64,000 nucleotides of DNA, from positions 372,001 through 436,000 of the forward strand of contig CP150578.1 of NCBI GenBank assembly GCA_049487715.1. Direction: 5' to 3'. The position numbers and the translations under genes were made by a program. The DNA comes from Pycnococcus provasolii. Lineage: Eukaryota; Chlorophyta; Pseudoscourfieldiophyceae; Pseudoscourfieldiales. Positions 19,655-31,261 of the stretch are shown one piece after another (positions within the stretch are counted from its first letter, which is position 1; every line of letters begins with the position of its first letter). The notes beneath the pieces were generated by a model. That model was given only the letters and a program-made list of their open reading frames with translations, was not told where the DNA came from and made no database searches.

Positions 19655-20136
19655 GATAAGGTCGACTTTTTCTGCTTGGTGGCACGTGTATATATCATTA
19701 GATGTGCTGGATGTGAGCCTCACGACCTTGTACATTGTAACTACAAACTCTAAATCTTTTTTATGATATGGACGATATTATTTCTGAATGAGATCATCAT
19801 AGGATGTTTTTTTAGAACCACTTTCTGCTCTGTTTTGGGGGATCCTCTCGTTGCACTACATATTTGTCTTCCTTGGGCATCTCCAATTTTCTTCTTCCAG
19901 GGGTTTTCTCGCTTTTGGTTGGTTGGGGATCAATTTTCGTGGACCCGGGGATCCGTCGTGGCTCATAAGATTTTCCAGGTTTTTGGATTTTGGAGTTTGG
20001 AGTTGGGGATCCCGGTCCGGTCTTGTGCTCTTTCATGGTTCTATTTCATATGTACAGTAACTTCATCTACTAAGTTGTCCCTAGCTAGACTAGGTAGTCT
20101 GTCACATTACTTCGGGCGGCTCGTGAGGAGCTCACG
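19655..20136. other. Intergenic region with three GGGGATCC words
   Basis: No ORF of interest. GGGGATCC occurs at 19838, 19947 and 20005. The 12-mer GGGGATCCGTCG at 19947 also occurs at 17227 upstream of the GT29 gene. Confidence 0.5.
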
Positions 20137-20457
20137 TTGCCGCCAAGTCACATGGTCGTGTTACCACCGCCGCCGATTGCTACAACGGAGGATTGGACGA
20201 GCGGTGACGCGCCGCGGCAGTATGTACACCCCGAAAAAAGAGCAACGTTAGAGCGAGATGGATATCGTATGCTTGAGATACTGTACGACGAAGGCACTCA
20301 AAGCTACAACATCAAATGGCAGCGCCCAGACAAGACGACGGTAACCCGTGGTGGAGTGGCGGCGTTGCTGAAGGAGGTGTTGAGCCCCGGCCCAGAACTG
20401 GACCGCCTCCTGCAGCTCAAAGGCTCGAATAGGGGCGGTGACAAACTTTCCTTGTGA
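20137..20457 (+). CDS. Short ORF paralogous to the C-terminal domain of the adjacent HNH protein (inverted copy)
   Basis: The translation contains VVLPPPPIATTEDWTSGDAP, PRQYVHPEKRATLERDGY and YNIKWQRPDKTTVTRGGV. The first part is nearly the same as VAVLPPPPIATTEDWMSGN.PRQYIHPEKRAALESKGW in the HNH gene on the opposite strand, so the two form an inverted pair around the left direct repeat. The rest (GY/W...YNIKWxxPxxT) keeps the same spacing but diverges. The domain, ~60 residues with an aromatic-rich strand and a Pro-Gly/Asp turn, weakly recalls methyl-CpG-binding (MBD) folds; that is a guess. The ORF may be a relic rather than a gene. Confidence 0.5.
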   Translation: MPPSHMVVLPPPPIATTEDWTSGDAPRQYVHPEKRATLERDGYRMLEILYDEGTQSYNIKWQRPDKTTVTRGGVAALLKEVLSPGPELDRLLQLKGSNRGGDKLSL

Positions 20458-21558
20458 TTGCTTATTCATCCACAACCGGGGAGTACTTAGTTTGGATACC
20501 TCTTCGAACAAAAAAATAATAGAGGAATACCTCAAAATATTCTTACAGTACATAAAAATACACCACGAATACGAGCACGAGCGCGTAGCTCGATGGCGCG
20601 CCGCTGTGGTCGTACACGCACTCCGTGATGAAAATACTTTGAGTTGGCCAGACGGCAATCGCCATTTCAACTTCCACGAATTAATGTTTCCGTGCTGGAC
20701 GATCGAGTCGACGGTCCAACCCTTGGACTCGAGCGCTGCTCGTTTTTCGGGGTGTATGTATTGCCGCGGCGCGTTACCACTCATCCAATCCTCCGTTGTA
20801 GCAATCGGCGGCGGTGGTAACACGGCCACTGACGGCGTCTTCTTCTTCTTCCCATTCGTCGGCGTTGCTGCCTTGTGCGGCGTCTTCTTCTTCTTCCCCT
20901 TCGTCGGCGTTGCTGCCTTGTGAGGCGTCTTCTTCTTCTTCCCATTCGTCGGCGTTGCTGCCTTGTGCGGCGTCTTCTTCTTCTTTCCATTCGTCGGCGT
21001 TGCTGCCTTGTGCGGCGTCTTCTTCTTCCTCTTCGGTGCTGGCAGCTCGTCGTGTGGTATCCATTCCGCGTCGCCGTCGTCGCCGTCGTCGCCGTCGCCG
21101 TCGTCGTCGTCGTCGGCATGCCCGCCGCCGTACGCGAGGACGCTCGTCGTCCAGGGCAGAAGCTCGCGCATGCGCTTCTTATTCCGGCTGACGATCTCAT
21201 CGCGCTCCGCCTCGTACGCGTTTGCGCTGCTGTGTTGGACGCTCATGCTACTCGGCTGTGGCTCGGCTGTGGCAGCTCCTCCGGCGCTTCCGGCGACGCT
21301 TCCGGCGGGGCGGTGCGCTGCGTGCACAAACACGTGGCATGCGAGGCACAACAGCGCACCGTTCCCCACCGTCGTCGGGCCGCCTTCGCAGTGAGCGGTA
21401 CGGTGGTGCGCGTGGTAGAGGGTGTTTATCAGTACTTGGCGACATTTGTAGCATTTTCCATTTTGCCTGCGCCACATCTGTTCTTTCTGCTCTTCACTAA
21501 ACAAGCGCTGCGGGTCGCGCGCGGGCGCGCGGGCGGCGCGCTTGCGAAGTGTCACCAT
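20248..21558 (-). CDS. HNH endonuclease-domain protein with 15-residue tandem repeats
   Basis: Start ATG 21558. Residues ~30-80 contain a good HNH motif: KCYKCRQ (CxxC), YHAHHRTAHCEGGPTT, then GNGALLCLACHVFVH. HNH domains are metal-dependent nucleases found in homing, restriction and transposon-linked proteins. A linker (EAERDEIVSRNKKRMRELLPW) leads to an Asp-rich run, then four exact-length repeats of KKKKTPHKAATPTNG (45 bp each, 20836-21015), and the PPPPIATTEDW domain shared with the inverted ORF at 20137. Past ~20630 the frame reads into the left direct repeat and the antisense of the inverted copy, so the last ~120 residues are probably accidental. A second, shorter copy of this gene lies at 41.5-44.0 kb. 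No intron is evident. Confidence 0.7.
   Translation of the reverse strand: MVTLRKRAARAPARDPQRLFSEEQKEQMWRRQNGKCYKCRQVLINTLYHAHHRTAHCEGGPTTVGNGALLCLACHVFVHAAHRPAGSVAGSAGGAATAEPQPSSMSVQHSSANAYEAERDEIVSRNKKRMRELLPWTTSVLAYGGGHADDDDDGDGDDGDDGDAEWIPHDELPAPKRKKKTPHKAATPTNGKKKKTPHKAATPTNGKKKKTPHKAATPTKGKKKKTPHKAATPTNGKKKKTPSVAVLPPPPIATTEDWMSGNAPRQYIHPEKRAALESKGWTVDSIVQHGNINSWKLKWRLPSGQLKVFSSRSACTTTAARHRATRSCSYSWCIFMYCKNILRYSSIIFLFEEVSKLSTPRLWMNKQSQGKFVTAPIRAFELQEAVQFWAGAQHLLQQRRHSTTGYRRLVWALPFDVVALSAFVVQYLKHTISISL
20439..20630. repeat. Left direct repeat flanking the HNH cassette
   Basis: 192 bases beginning TGACAAACTTTCC and ending CACTCCGTGATG, matching 21568-21789 on the same strand apart from small indels and a ~30-base insert in the other copy. 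It duplicates the 3' end of the cysteine-rich gene, including its C-terminal hydrophobic codons. Confidence 0.9.
20836..21015. repeat. Four 45-bp tandem repeats in the HNH gene
   Basis: Four adjacent 45-base units starting CGTCTTCTTCTTCTTCC, differing at only a few bases; they encode lysine-rich 15-residue repeats on the minus strand. Confidence 0.95.
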
Positions 21559-21567
21559 CAATTGTAA

Positions 21568-21789
21568 TGACAAACTTTCCCTGTGATTTGCTTATTCATC
21601 CACAACCGGGGTCCTCCCAGTCTCTCTTGTCGAGTCCCATAAGTAAGAAAGTAGTTTGGATACCCCTTCGAAAAAAAAATAATAGAGGAAATACCTCAAA
21701 ATATTCTTACATAAAAATACACCACGAATACGAGCACGAGCGCGTAGTTCGATGGCGCGCCGCTGTGGTCGTACACGCACTCCGTGATG
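21568..21789. repeat. Right direct repeat flanking the HNH cassette
   Basis: 222 bases matching 20439-20630. It contains the genuine 3' end and stop codon (21696) of the cysteine-rich gene. The HNH cassette occupies exactly the interval between the two repeats (20631-21567). Confidence 0.9.
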
Positions 21790-24700
21790 TCGTTCGCGCC
21801 ACGCTCGAAGCCAAAAGGCATGGGCAGGAACGTCCTCGTCGAGTTGATGCGAGTCCAGCGTGGGCACGGGAGGCATCTTCGAGGTGTCTGCACGGCGTCT
21901 TCTTGGCCATACGTTCGATAAGGGCAAGGCTTGCAGCCGACGTTTCCCATCTCGTCAGCAAACGTGCCGCTCGGGCAAGCCGTACACACCTCCTGGCCAG
22001 GCGTACTCGCGAAGCGCCCGAAGGGGCACGGCTGGCAGTCTTCGATGTTCGTCGAAGCCTCGGCATCGACAAAATTTCCCACGGGGCACAGGTCACACGC
22101 CGTCATGCGCGTGCGATTGCCATACGATCCTCGAGGGCAAGGCAGGCAGATTGCTTTCCCGGGCAGACCCTGATATCGCCCGACTTCACAGTCCACACAC
22201 ATGTCAAGCGTCTTCATGCCAGCGATCGGATTGGCCGTCCCCGGGGGACACAGTATGCACTCCGACTGGCCGTACAGAGTGTTGTACGTGCCGGGGGCAC
22301 ACAGAATGCACGACTCGCTTGCCGCCGGACTCCTGTAACCCGGGCCACAAGGTAGGCATTGCGAGGATGACGTGGCACGAATCAGAGGTTGATAGTATCC
22401 CGCGGGACACGAGGTGCACTCGATCAGTCCGAGCCTCGACGCGTACTTTCCCACGAAGCAGTCACTGCACTTAGCGGCACCCGCCTGCGGCATTGCCGTT
22501 CCAATGGGGCAAGGCAGCGCGTCGAGCGACGTGTTCGAGCCTGTGGTGGGCAGGTACGAGCCGGGAGACACAGGCTTGCATTCCACGAGTCCTTCTTCAT
22601 CTGCGTATCGACCTCGAGGGCAGCTCAAGCACGCGGAAAGGCCAGGTACTGGTCCATACGTTCCCACCGGATCTGTGGGACAAGCTACGCAATCCTCTGA
22701 TGTGAATGAGCCGTATCCTGCCAGAAAAGTTCCCGCATTGCACAGCTCACAAGTCTCCTGCCCAATGTTTGGTTGATACGTCCCAGGCAAACATTGAGGG
22801 CACGTTCCTGTTCCTTTCTGATCCGTAGCGGTTCCGATAGGGCATGGCGAACAGTCACTGCTCGTGTTGCCGCCGAATCGGGGCAGCTCAAAACCAGCAC
22901 TGCACTCTTTGCATTTGAGCAGCGCAAGTTCGTCAGCGAAAGTTCCCGGTCCGCACAGGGGGCATTCTGAAAGTCCCACGTCTTTCCCGAAGGTTCCTAG
23001 GGGGCTGTATGTAGGTTAGTGCATGTTGTTGTTTTTGAACAGTGCGATTTGGTTTTAGAACTTACCATGGCATGCAGTCGAATGGACTCGTTCCGTTCGT
23101 GGCGTTGAGAAAGTACCCTCTTTCGCACGGCTTGCATTCCACGAGTCCTTCTTCATCTGCGTAAAAACCTGGCTCGCACTTCAAACAAAATCCCGATCCG
23201 GGATTTGGCGCGTAGTAGCCCAGCTCACAGTCCTCCGCTAAACTGTAGTTCCAAGCCCCGAACATGGGAATCTGCGTGCCAGGAGGAGACAGGGTGCACT
23301 CTGACATCCCAGTGTAGTTGGTAAAACTGCCTGGAGCGCACAGCAAGCAGTTCGTCATGCCAGGCTCGTGCGTGAAGTTCCCCCGCGCACACTCGACGCA
23401 GTCTCGGCGCCTAAATGAGCCCGTGCGATTGTTATGGGTGCCAGCGCGACATGACGTGCATTCGACCGTGCCAGGCTCCTCCGCATACGTGCCCGTACTG
23501 CATCGAGTGCACGGCAGCTGCGCCTCAGCTTGCTCCGCCGCGCTCAGAGTGGCGTCAAGCTCCAGCGAGAGAAACGTGCCCGGTTTCGGCGCGTGGCGAC
23601 CTGGCGGGCAGGGCTTGCAACCTGAAGCGATGTCAACGGAACCACGTTCCTCGCCGTACGTTCCTGCGGGACATTTCGTGCACGCCGTGGATCCCGTTTC
23701 ATTCGAAAAACTTCCCATCTCACAGAGCATGCATTTCGTCGCGCCTGTCTTGTCTCCGAACTCTCCAATTCCACAAGGAATGCACTGTTCGACCGAAGTG
23801 AGATTGCCGTCCGTCCCATAAGTACCTATAGGACAGGGTTCGCACGCGTAGCTGCTCGAGGAATTGGAGAAATATCCCGCCGCACAGCCGAGGCAAGATA
23901 CGGATCCAACTTCCGCCGTGTACTGTCCATAGGGGCACTCTTTGCACGCAGATTGGCCTTCGACGTTGTTGTACGTTCCCATTTTGCAGTCTAGGCACTC
24001 GTGCACACTCGTTGCCGCGTACCCCGCGTTGAATTTTCCCACTGGGCATCTCAAACATTTAAAATTGCCCAGTCCTTCTGAGAAGGTTCCAGGCGAACAA
24101 GGCTCGCACGACGCCGTGCCATTCTCCGGGGCGTGGAAACCGGGACCACACGCAAGGCACTGCAAATTCGTCGCGGCACCAGCCACGGAGCTCGCCGTGC
24201 CCGTGGGACACAATTTGCAATGCGTCGCGCCGTACGTGTCTGAGAAAGATCCGGAAGCGCAGGCGGGGCACGCCTTGGCGCCATGCTGCGCATTCGCCGA
24301 TCCAGGTTTGCACGGGATGCAGACAACGCTTGAGAATTCGTACGACCAATGTCCTGGTGGGCATTTCACGCAATGGCCGGTAGCCTGGTCGATGCGCGAA
24401 CCTCTGCGGCAGACACGCTGCTCCGCCACGCCGAAGCGCCTCCCGAAAGCGAGCGCAACCACCTGCTGCAGCGTTGGATTTAAGACGGGAAAGACGTGCC
24501 TTGTGGCAATGAATGGGCGAGCCTGTTTTAATTTTTATTGTGTTAGGTTGTTAGTAAATTGTTTGTTTATCCGCTATGGATGGTTAGAGGTTCGACTCAC
24601 AAAGCCAGACTCCTCCGGGCCGTACGACCTTGGCGTTGACAGGTAGATCGCCTCCTCGGCATTCGGATCGGGAGGTCGCTTGAGACTCAGAGGTGGCAGC

Positions 24701-27700
24701 TGCAGCTCTTGCTGGCTGTACTGGTAAACCATGCGCGGTCGCATGGGATGCGTGTCCAGCTGCAATCCTCGTGTGGGGAGAATCCCCACCAGCAACGCCG
24801 GCAACGCCCTCGTACGTGGCATGGAGCTGCGCCTCACGTGCGGCGGCAAAGCGATAGCCCAGGCTTGCGGTGGTCATTGCCTCAATCGCAATCGCACGAG
24901 TGGCAAGGAGAGCCTTCGTCTGCTCCGCAAGAGCAAGACGCGCTGACGCAATTCCGTACGCATCCTCGAATATCACCTGGCGAAGCTTCTCCTCCTCCGT
25001 CAAGTCATCTGCAAGGCCAAGCGGATTGTCCGCCACCTGCAAAAGTCCTCGGCGCCGCCTGCGCCTGCCAGCGTCGGCGGCATCTCGAGCCGCGGCGGCG
25101 GCGGCGTTCATCGGAAAGGCGCGACGAATGGCATCGAGGTCCGGATCCATATCCCCTCCTCCTCCTCCCCTCCTCCTCATGGCATCGAGGTCCGGATCCA
25201 TATCATAGGCGGCGCGACCACGCCGCCGCCCATTCTCCTCCATCTCCATCTCCATGTTCCTCCTTCTCGTCGTCAACGGCACGCCGCTTTCACCGCTCAC
25301 CGGCGACGGGGGTGGAGGGGCATAGTAACGCGCAAATCCCTCCGGCAAGTCAAACGGCGGCGGAGGTGGCGGTGGGCTGAGCGACGCGTTGCGCTCACCC
25401 AACAGAATTTCGCGCTGCAGCGCGGGTGCCTGAAGCACACTCAGGCCGAGCTGCCCAAAGCTGTTGAGACCCCAAAAGTACGCCAAGCCTTCGTCCGTCA
25501 CCGCCCCGGAGCTAGATGCCCCAGCGTCGGCGCGCACGATGTTCTGCTCCTTGAGCGCCCACACGAGCCGAGGCACGAAGCGAGCAGCGTCGTCGCCGAG
25601 TCCGAGCTCACCCTCTCGATTCGCCCCAAATGCCCAGATGCGTCCCCCGTGCGTGGTGACGAGCGTGTGCGCATCGCCACAGCTCACGTAGGTGGCGTTG
25701 ATTCCCTCGAGACGCGCAACCGGCTTCGGAATGGGTAGAAGGTACGTCTCTGGACTGGATACCGAGCCTAGCGCGGCGTGTGACGCGAACACCGACACGG
25801 AGTGGCCAAGCTGACCTTCGCGGCCGTTGCCCCACGTGTAGACAACGCCTGAGACGGAGATGAATGCCGAATGCGTGGCACCCGCGGCAATCGCACGTGC
25901 CTTGACGAGGGTGCTCTCGTACCCTCGTCCAGCACCGCGGCGGAATACGCTCCAACGCCCGGATGCCCAGTGCCACATGCGCTCGATGCGCTTAGGCTCG
26001 TCGACGAATGTCTCCTTCAGAGGACGGAACATGTCGAATTCCTGGCAAGTTCCACGACCTTCCCACAGCTCACGCGCCACGCAGCGCGCGTGGCCAAGTT
26101 GCCCGTCTCCGTTGCACCCCCACGAGAACAGCTCTCCCTTGGAGGTGAGCGCAAGCGTGTGGCACATGCCAAGCGCCATGTCTGTGACGAATTCGCCGGC
26201 GATGTCACCCTGAACTCGCGTGGGAAGGAATGGCGTCATGGCATTAGCCGCCGCGGTGTGGTTGCGAAGATACCGATCGCGCGTTGCCACGAAGCTTGTT
26301 CTCGACTTGCCGCGACCTAGCTGCCCCGAGGCGTCGGATCCCCACATGTACACATGGCCCAGGTTGTCAATTGCCGCGGAATGGTGCCAGCCGGCACGAA
26401 CGGCAACGATGTGTAGCTTCTTGATGGCGTAGAAGCCGGTCCCCGCACTCGCGCCCTCGTAGGTACCGAACGCGATGCGACGCGGGATGTCGCTTTCCAC
26501 GAGGCGAGGGTGTGCGCGAGGTCGCACGGGGCGAGATGCCCTGTCTCCGTGCTCCACTCGCTCCTGCTTACTTGCCATCGTATCGTCGCGAATAGATCCG
26601 GGTGGACTTGCCTTCTCTTGCTCTTGATGCCGTGCCATGTCGTACTGTGGATCGTAGACTGCGCCCAGCGCGCCGTTGTTGCTTCGTCCCCACGCATACG
26701 CGTTTCCCTGAGCAGACACCGTGAGGGCGTGCGCGTATCCGCAGCTTACGCCGCTGAGCTCGAGTTCCTCGAGCGCACTCACAGATACGACCGCGGACGG
26801 ATCCTGCTCCGCGCTGGGCGGCGGAATCACCTTAACCGGCTGCGGCCGATCGTCGAGACGGTGGTCGTTGCCAGGGACTTCCGCGCGCCCAAGCTGGCCC
26901 TCCGCACCATCGCCGTAGGCGTACAGCAGCCCCATCATATTGACCGCGCTCGTATTCTTGACGGTTGACCAAATTCCTCGCAAGTTCTCCACCTGTTCGT
27001 ATCCAGCCTCTGGAGGGAACGTGTACGACGACTCGTTGTCCATGCGAAGCTCGTACAGCCACCCTGTATCTTCGAGCTTCTCCCACTCCTCGCGCACGTC
27101 CACAGAGCGCGCTCGCTCGTATGCCGCGATAGACGGAGCGAGGCCATTGCGCCAGAAATACACCGTGGGCCATCGCAGGAATCGGCTCTCCGTGAGACGC
27201 GGCGCGACGCGAAAAATGATCGTGCCCGGCTCGCTGTACAGTCCAGTGCGGTCGACGATCACGTACTGAAACGCCACGTTAAATGCGCCTTGCTGTGACC
27301 GAGGGTGCACGCCTGGCGTGTAGTACATCGCCGAACCGTACACTGACATGTCACGTGGGTAGAGCTGCGACGCGTTCGTATTCAAATACACGTCCAGGTT
27401 CGAATCCCCGGGCTTCATCCACACGGGCACGTCGTCGTCCGTGACGTTGCCATTTCTTATGTCCGTATTCCACGTCGGCGTCAACCAAGTCGGAATGAAC
27501 CCTTCGTACGCGCCGAGGATGCCGTGAGCCGGACTTAATGAAAGGATGAGCGTCGAGAAGTCGGGCGACGGCGACTCGCAGTGATACTCAAGTCGCCAAT
27601 TCTCAGGACTCAGCTCGTTGCCGAATTGATCCATGTACGGCGGAACTGTGGCATTCTGCAACTTGCATAGGTGGTCCACGTCTGTGCCGGGCACGCGCAG

Positions 27701-28909
27701 AGGCCCGTACGTGTCCCCTTCGGTGATCTCGATCGTCGTGGGTGTTGTCGGCGTCGTCGGCCCGTCGTCGCGCGGGCGCACATGCAGCGAGAAAATTGAC
27801 CAATCGCCGTCGCCACGCTCTGTGATCATCTGGCCGCTGGCGCGGAGCCTCATTTTGTAGCGGAAACTGCCGTAGTACCACCGACAGCCCTGTTCGTCGC
27901 ACATGCGATCGCAGCAACTCGGGTCGCCAACGTCATTCTTCTTTGCGTTCTGGAACATGAGCGGAACGTCCGCGTGGATGTAGTACGGCACCTGCGACGG
28001 GTACAGCGGCGCACCCTTGGCTTCGTACACGGCGTTGGTGACTGGGTCAATCTTCTGGTCGGCGAAGAAGAGAACTGGATTTTCATCCGTTCCCGGCACG
28101 CGTCCGAGTACCACATCGTATGGCTCGCGCAAGGTCGCCTCTTGCGTGGGTGACGCGTCGACGGCAGCGCGAAGGTTCACCGTCAGCAGAGGTAGGTAAA
28201 AGGCAACCTCGGAGTCCTCGTCGGCGTACAACCCAAAGTCAGGGTACGGCAAGTCGTAGCGCTGTATGAGCGTGTTGAAAGGTCGTCCTTCGATGCGGCC
28301 TTCGTCGCTGGTTATGTAAGTGAGCGCGAGCGGGTTGAAGTTGGGATCTGCGCCGAACAACGCGACTCCTGGGTACACGGCACCAATCTTGTTCAACGAG
28401 TACGGGAACACCGGGCGAAACGCAATTGGTGCGATGAAACGAGGTGGAGGTGGTGCTGGTGGTGGCGGCGGTGGTGGAGGTGGTGGAGGCGACGTGGGTG
28501 GTGGCGGAGGTGACGGCGGTGGTGGCGGTGGTGACGGCGGCGGTGACGGTGGTGACGGTGGCAAGGGTGGTTGGTACGAAGTTGAGCCGCTGAGTCCGTA
28601 GAACGAAAAGGGGGAGGAGGATGGCGGCGGTGAGTGTGGTGGTGGTGATGATGAGGGTGGCGGTGAAATCGTCGCGCCGTAGAAGTTCAGGTCAGCATGC
28701 ACGTTTAAGGCGGTGGCAAGTTGTATTCCTCCGCCGCTTCTTCTTCTCGTGTGCCACAGCCCAACGTTGTTGCTGCTGTTGTTGTTGAGGCATGCCCCAG
28801 CCAGGAGGAGGAGGAGAAGGAAGGCGGGAGAAGGAAGAGGCATGCGCGCCATGTGAGCCTTGTGAGCTGTCAAGGCCGCTGGTTTGAAGTGTGTGGTACC
28901 GCTACACAT
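21696..28909 (-). CDS. Giant RCC1-repeat plus cysteine-rich (GCC2/GCC3, TNFR/ephrin-receptor-like) protein, three exons
   Basis: Exon 1 is 24601-28909, exon 2 is 23066-24522, exon 3 is 21696-23004. Introns are 78 bases (donor GTGAGT, acceptor AAACAG) and 61 bases (donor GTAAGT, acceptor ATACAG). The N-terminus has a signal peptide (best start near ATG 28852, MPLPSPAFLLLLLLAGAC), then a PPPSPPPP-rich stretch. Residues ~650-1160 hold at least six RCC1 repeats (YAYGDGAEGQLG, YAWGRSNNGALG, YMWGSDASGQLG, FSWGCNGDGQLG, YTWGNGREGQLG, YFWGLNSFGQLG). Exons 2-3 encode about 18 repeats of the C.xC.PG.(Y/F)....G...C..C type. The protein ends in a hydrophobic segment (NYALVLVFVVYFYV). It looks like a secreted or surface adhesion/receptor protein. 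Exon 1 has one extra G in GGGG (24784-24787); removing it gives LPTRGLQLDTHPMRPR and brings the donor into phase with exon 2. Confidence 0.8.
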
Positions 28910-29717
28910 GGGCTGTGTATCTAGCAGCAGGTCAAAGACCGTCCGGAAAACGAACGGGCAGTGGAATAATGGCAGAAGAATATATAATGGCGTCGGCGTC
29001 GAACACGTGGAAGTTGTACCTATTCGGAAATGGCTTTGATTCCTCCTCTTGAAGTGACATCACATCATCACAGAATGCAGATGTATCTTTCGACTACTAC
29101 GATAGGCTTGCATGCATCCGGATAATCCTATGCCTACTACATAAACCTTACACACCAGGTGGACGAGATGCCTTCCACCCCTGTGGACTGAATGGGTGGC
29201 GTGGCATGTAAGGAGGCAGGCATGGGTGCCTGCCTTTTAAAATGCTTCGACTAGAAAACATCTATCGGCACCATTGTTACAATAATCTGTACATGTAGTA
29301 CTAGTGTCGCTCACGGCTTTGACTGCGACGTCGCCGGTGATTGTGACGCGTCGCCACCTGAGCCGTGCTTATGCACCTTCATCCGTCCACGTTTCGGTAG
29401 TTACAACGCTTGCTTGGAGACGGAGCTCGAGCAAACGGCGCAAGGCCCACCGCAAGACGACATCGAGGACTACTACCGCTTGCGGAAGATCGATCTTCGA
29501 GATCAGCTCGCGGCAATGGGATGTGCCAAGTCAGATACCGAGGTGCTCAATAGCCAATCGTATTATGTTTGGTGCAAATGCCATGCGGCGCCAGATTGGG
29601 ATATAGGCGCACGTAGAAAACTCTATCACATTACTGAATGAGCGATTTTAGCTCTTTCCCCCAAGCCCTCCCTCCACTCACGCCCAACCCGTCCAGCCCA
29701 TAAACAAGTACGCACGC
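28910..29717. other. Intergenic region with a doubtful short ORF
   Basis: Between the giant gene and HCF244. The only possible coding trace is 29414-29641 (+), about 75 residues (IEDYYRLRKIDLRDQLAAMGC, YYVWCKCHAAPDWDIG). It has no family I know and no clear start context, and may be an exon relic. Confidence 0.4.
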
Positions 29718-30827
29718 TCAGAAGTCAAATCGGTTCTGGCCGCTCTGTGCACCAACCTCCTTGAGCTTTTTCAAAATCTGAGTGTAGTACTCGCGCAGGT
29801 ACATCTCCACCGTCGTCGTCTCCTCCGGGTTCAAGCCAAGCAGGTCGTATGTCTCGTCCATGGGTGCGGAGAACACCTCGTTGCCGCTCAGCACCTCCGC
29901 GAACGCGAGGCGATCCGCGGCGTCGCCCGTCCACTGGAACACGCCGGTGATCGCCTTTGCTGTGCGAAGCACGCTGACGGGCACCTTGCTGACGTTGGCG
30001 GACGCGCCGGCGAGCTTCTCGCACAGCGCAATCACCTCGCTCACGGTAAACGCGCGAGGTCCGGCGAGCGTGAGCGTCTTGCCCACCGCCTCGTCGCTGC
30101 GCACCGCAGCAAGACACATGCGCGCGGCATCCTGCGTGTTGAGGTATGCCGTTCGTGTCGTGTCGTCTGTGCCCCACACCTGGTTTCCCTCGAGGATCGG
30201 GATGGCGTACTGTCCGATGAGCGCCTGCATGAAACCGCACGCGCGCAGGACTGTGTAGTTGAGGCCCGAGGTTTGCAGGTACTCCTCGGTGCAGCTCTTC
30301 ACCGCCATGAGCGGCACGTCGGGGTGCTTGTCGCAGTTGGCGATGCTCATGTAGACGTACCTTTGAATTTTCATCGCCTGGCACGCCTGGATGAGCGCCA
30401 CCTTGCCCTCCCAGTCAACAGCCCTGACGCTTTCCTCGGGCCTTGCGGTTGCGCAGTCGACGACGGTGTGCACGCCGACGAGCGCGGGCGGCAGGCTTGA
30501 CGGGTCGTTGAGGTCCCCCTTGACTGTGACGGCACCCCAGTCTCGTAGGAAGTCTGCGGGGTTTTGGCGCGGTCGCACGAGCGCTCGCACTTCGTACCCT
30601 TCGTCGAGTGCGCGTCTGACGACCTGTCGTCCTAGCGTTCCCGTCGCACCGACAACCAGCATGGACATCTTCTTCACGGGCGTTCCTGATGAAGAAACAG
30701 GTGCGGACGAGTCGGCGGCTTCGGAACGTGCGTGCAAAGATGATGATCGCCGCGAACGGAAGGACCTGCTGGGTGTGCGGCAGGTACCATGAGAACGTGC
30801 AGAGAGCATCATCGAGGTGGACGCCAT
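29718..30827 (-). CDS. HCF244: HCF244/Ycf39-like photosystem II assembly factor (atypical SDR)
   Basis: A plastid NAD(P)-binding protein needed for D1 synthesis and PSII reaction-centre assembly in plants and cyanobacteria. Start ATG 30827 gives a Ser/Arg-rich transit peptide (MASTSMMLSARSHGTCRTPS...). The Rossmann motif VVGATGTLGRQVVRRAL follows near residue 55, then VRALVRP, KGDLNDPSSLPPAL and VDCATARP. YVYMSIANCDKHPDVPLM matches the HCF244/Ycf39 pattern, as do YTVLRACGFMQALIGQYAIPIL and the C-terminal block LLGLNPEETTTVEMYLREYY. Length (~369 aa) is normal for the family. Nuclear coding of this gene fits green algae; red-lineage plastids usually keep ycf39. Confidence 0.88.
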   Translation of the reverse strand: MASTSMMLSARSHGTCRTPSRSFRSRRSSSLHARSEAADSSAPVSSSGTPVKKMSMLVVGATGTLGRQVVRRALDEGYEVRALVRPRQNPADFLRDWGAVTVKGDLNDPSSLPPALVGVHTVVDCATARPEESVRAVDWEGKVALIQACQAMKIQRYVYMSIANCDKHPDVPLMAVKSCTEEYLQTSGLNYTVLRACGFMQALIGQYAIPILEGNQVWGTDDTTRTAYLNTQDAARMCLAAVRSDEAVGKTLTLAGPRAFTVSEVIALCEKLAGASANVSKVPVSVLRTAKAITGVFQWTGDAADRLAFAEVLSGNEVFSAPMDETYDLLGLNPEETTTVEMYLREYYTQILKKLKEVGAQSGQNRFDF

Positions 30828-31261
30828 TGGAGTTTGATTGCAAAGTCTGTGCTGCTGATAGGTACTCGCCGACTCAGACACCCACCCACCTCAGGGTTCC
30901 CCCCCTCTCTGGACCAGAGAAGGGGATAGTGGCAAGATAAAAGGTCCACATTCTCTCCGTGGAAAATCTCAAAGCATTCCGAGCCACAAGAGGCGAATTG
31001 GCGAATTGATCGGCAGATTGGTGTTATGGGGGGATCCGTCTCTGGATGGCCCTTGTGATCCGCTTGATTTTCCATTGCTTGATTTGCCCTGATTTGCCCA
31101 ACCCCTGATTGGCAAAGTTTGAGTTCGGGGTGGGAACAGTGGTGTGAACTACCCTACATAGTGTGTGAACTGATTTTCCCTTGAGATTTCACGGCTGAGA
31201 TATTCCGATCACTCCCCATCACACTTCCTACCTGGTTTCATTTTACAACCTTAGTAGCACC
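30828..31261. promoter_or_regulatory. Divergent promoter region between HCF244 and a plastid membrane protein
   Basis: Both flanking genes encode plastid proteins and are transcribed outward from here. GGGGATCCGTC lies at 31030-31040, and GTGTGAACT words occur at 31141 and 31163. Joint light regulation is possible but not demonstrated. Confidence 0.4.

Noticed and set aside
20836-21015. CRISPR-like regular repeats
   Set aside because: The four 45-bp units are directly adjacent with no spacers and encode in-frame protein repeats.
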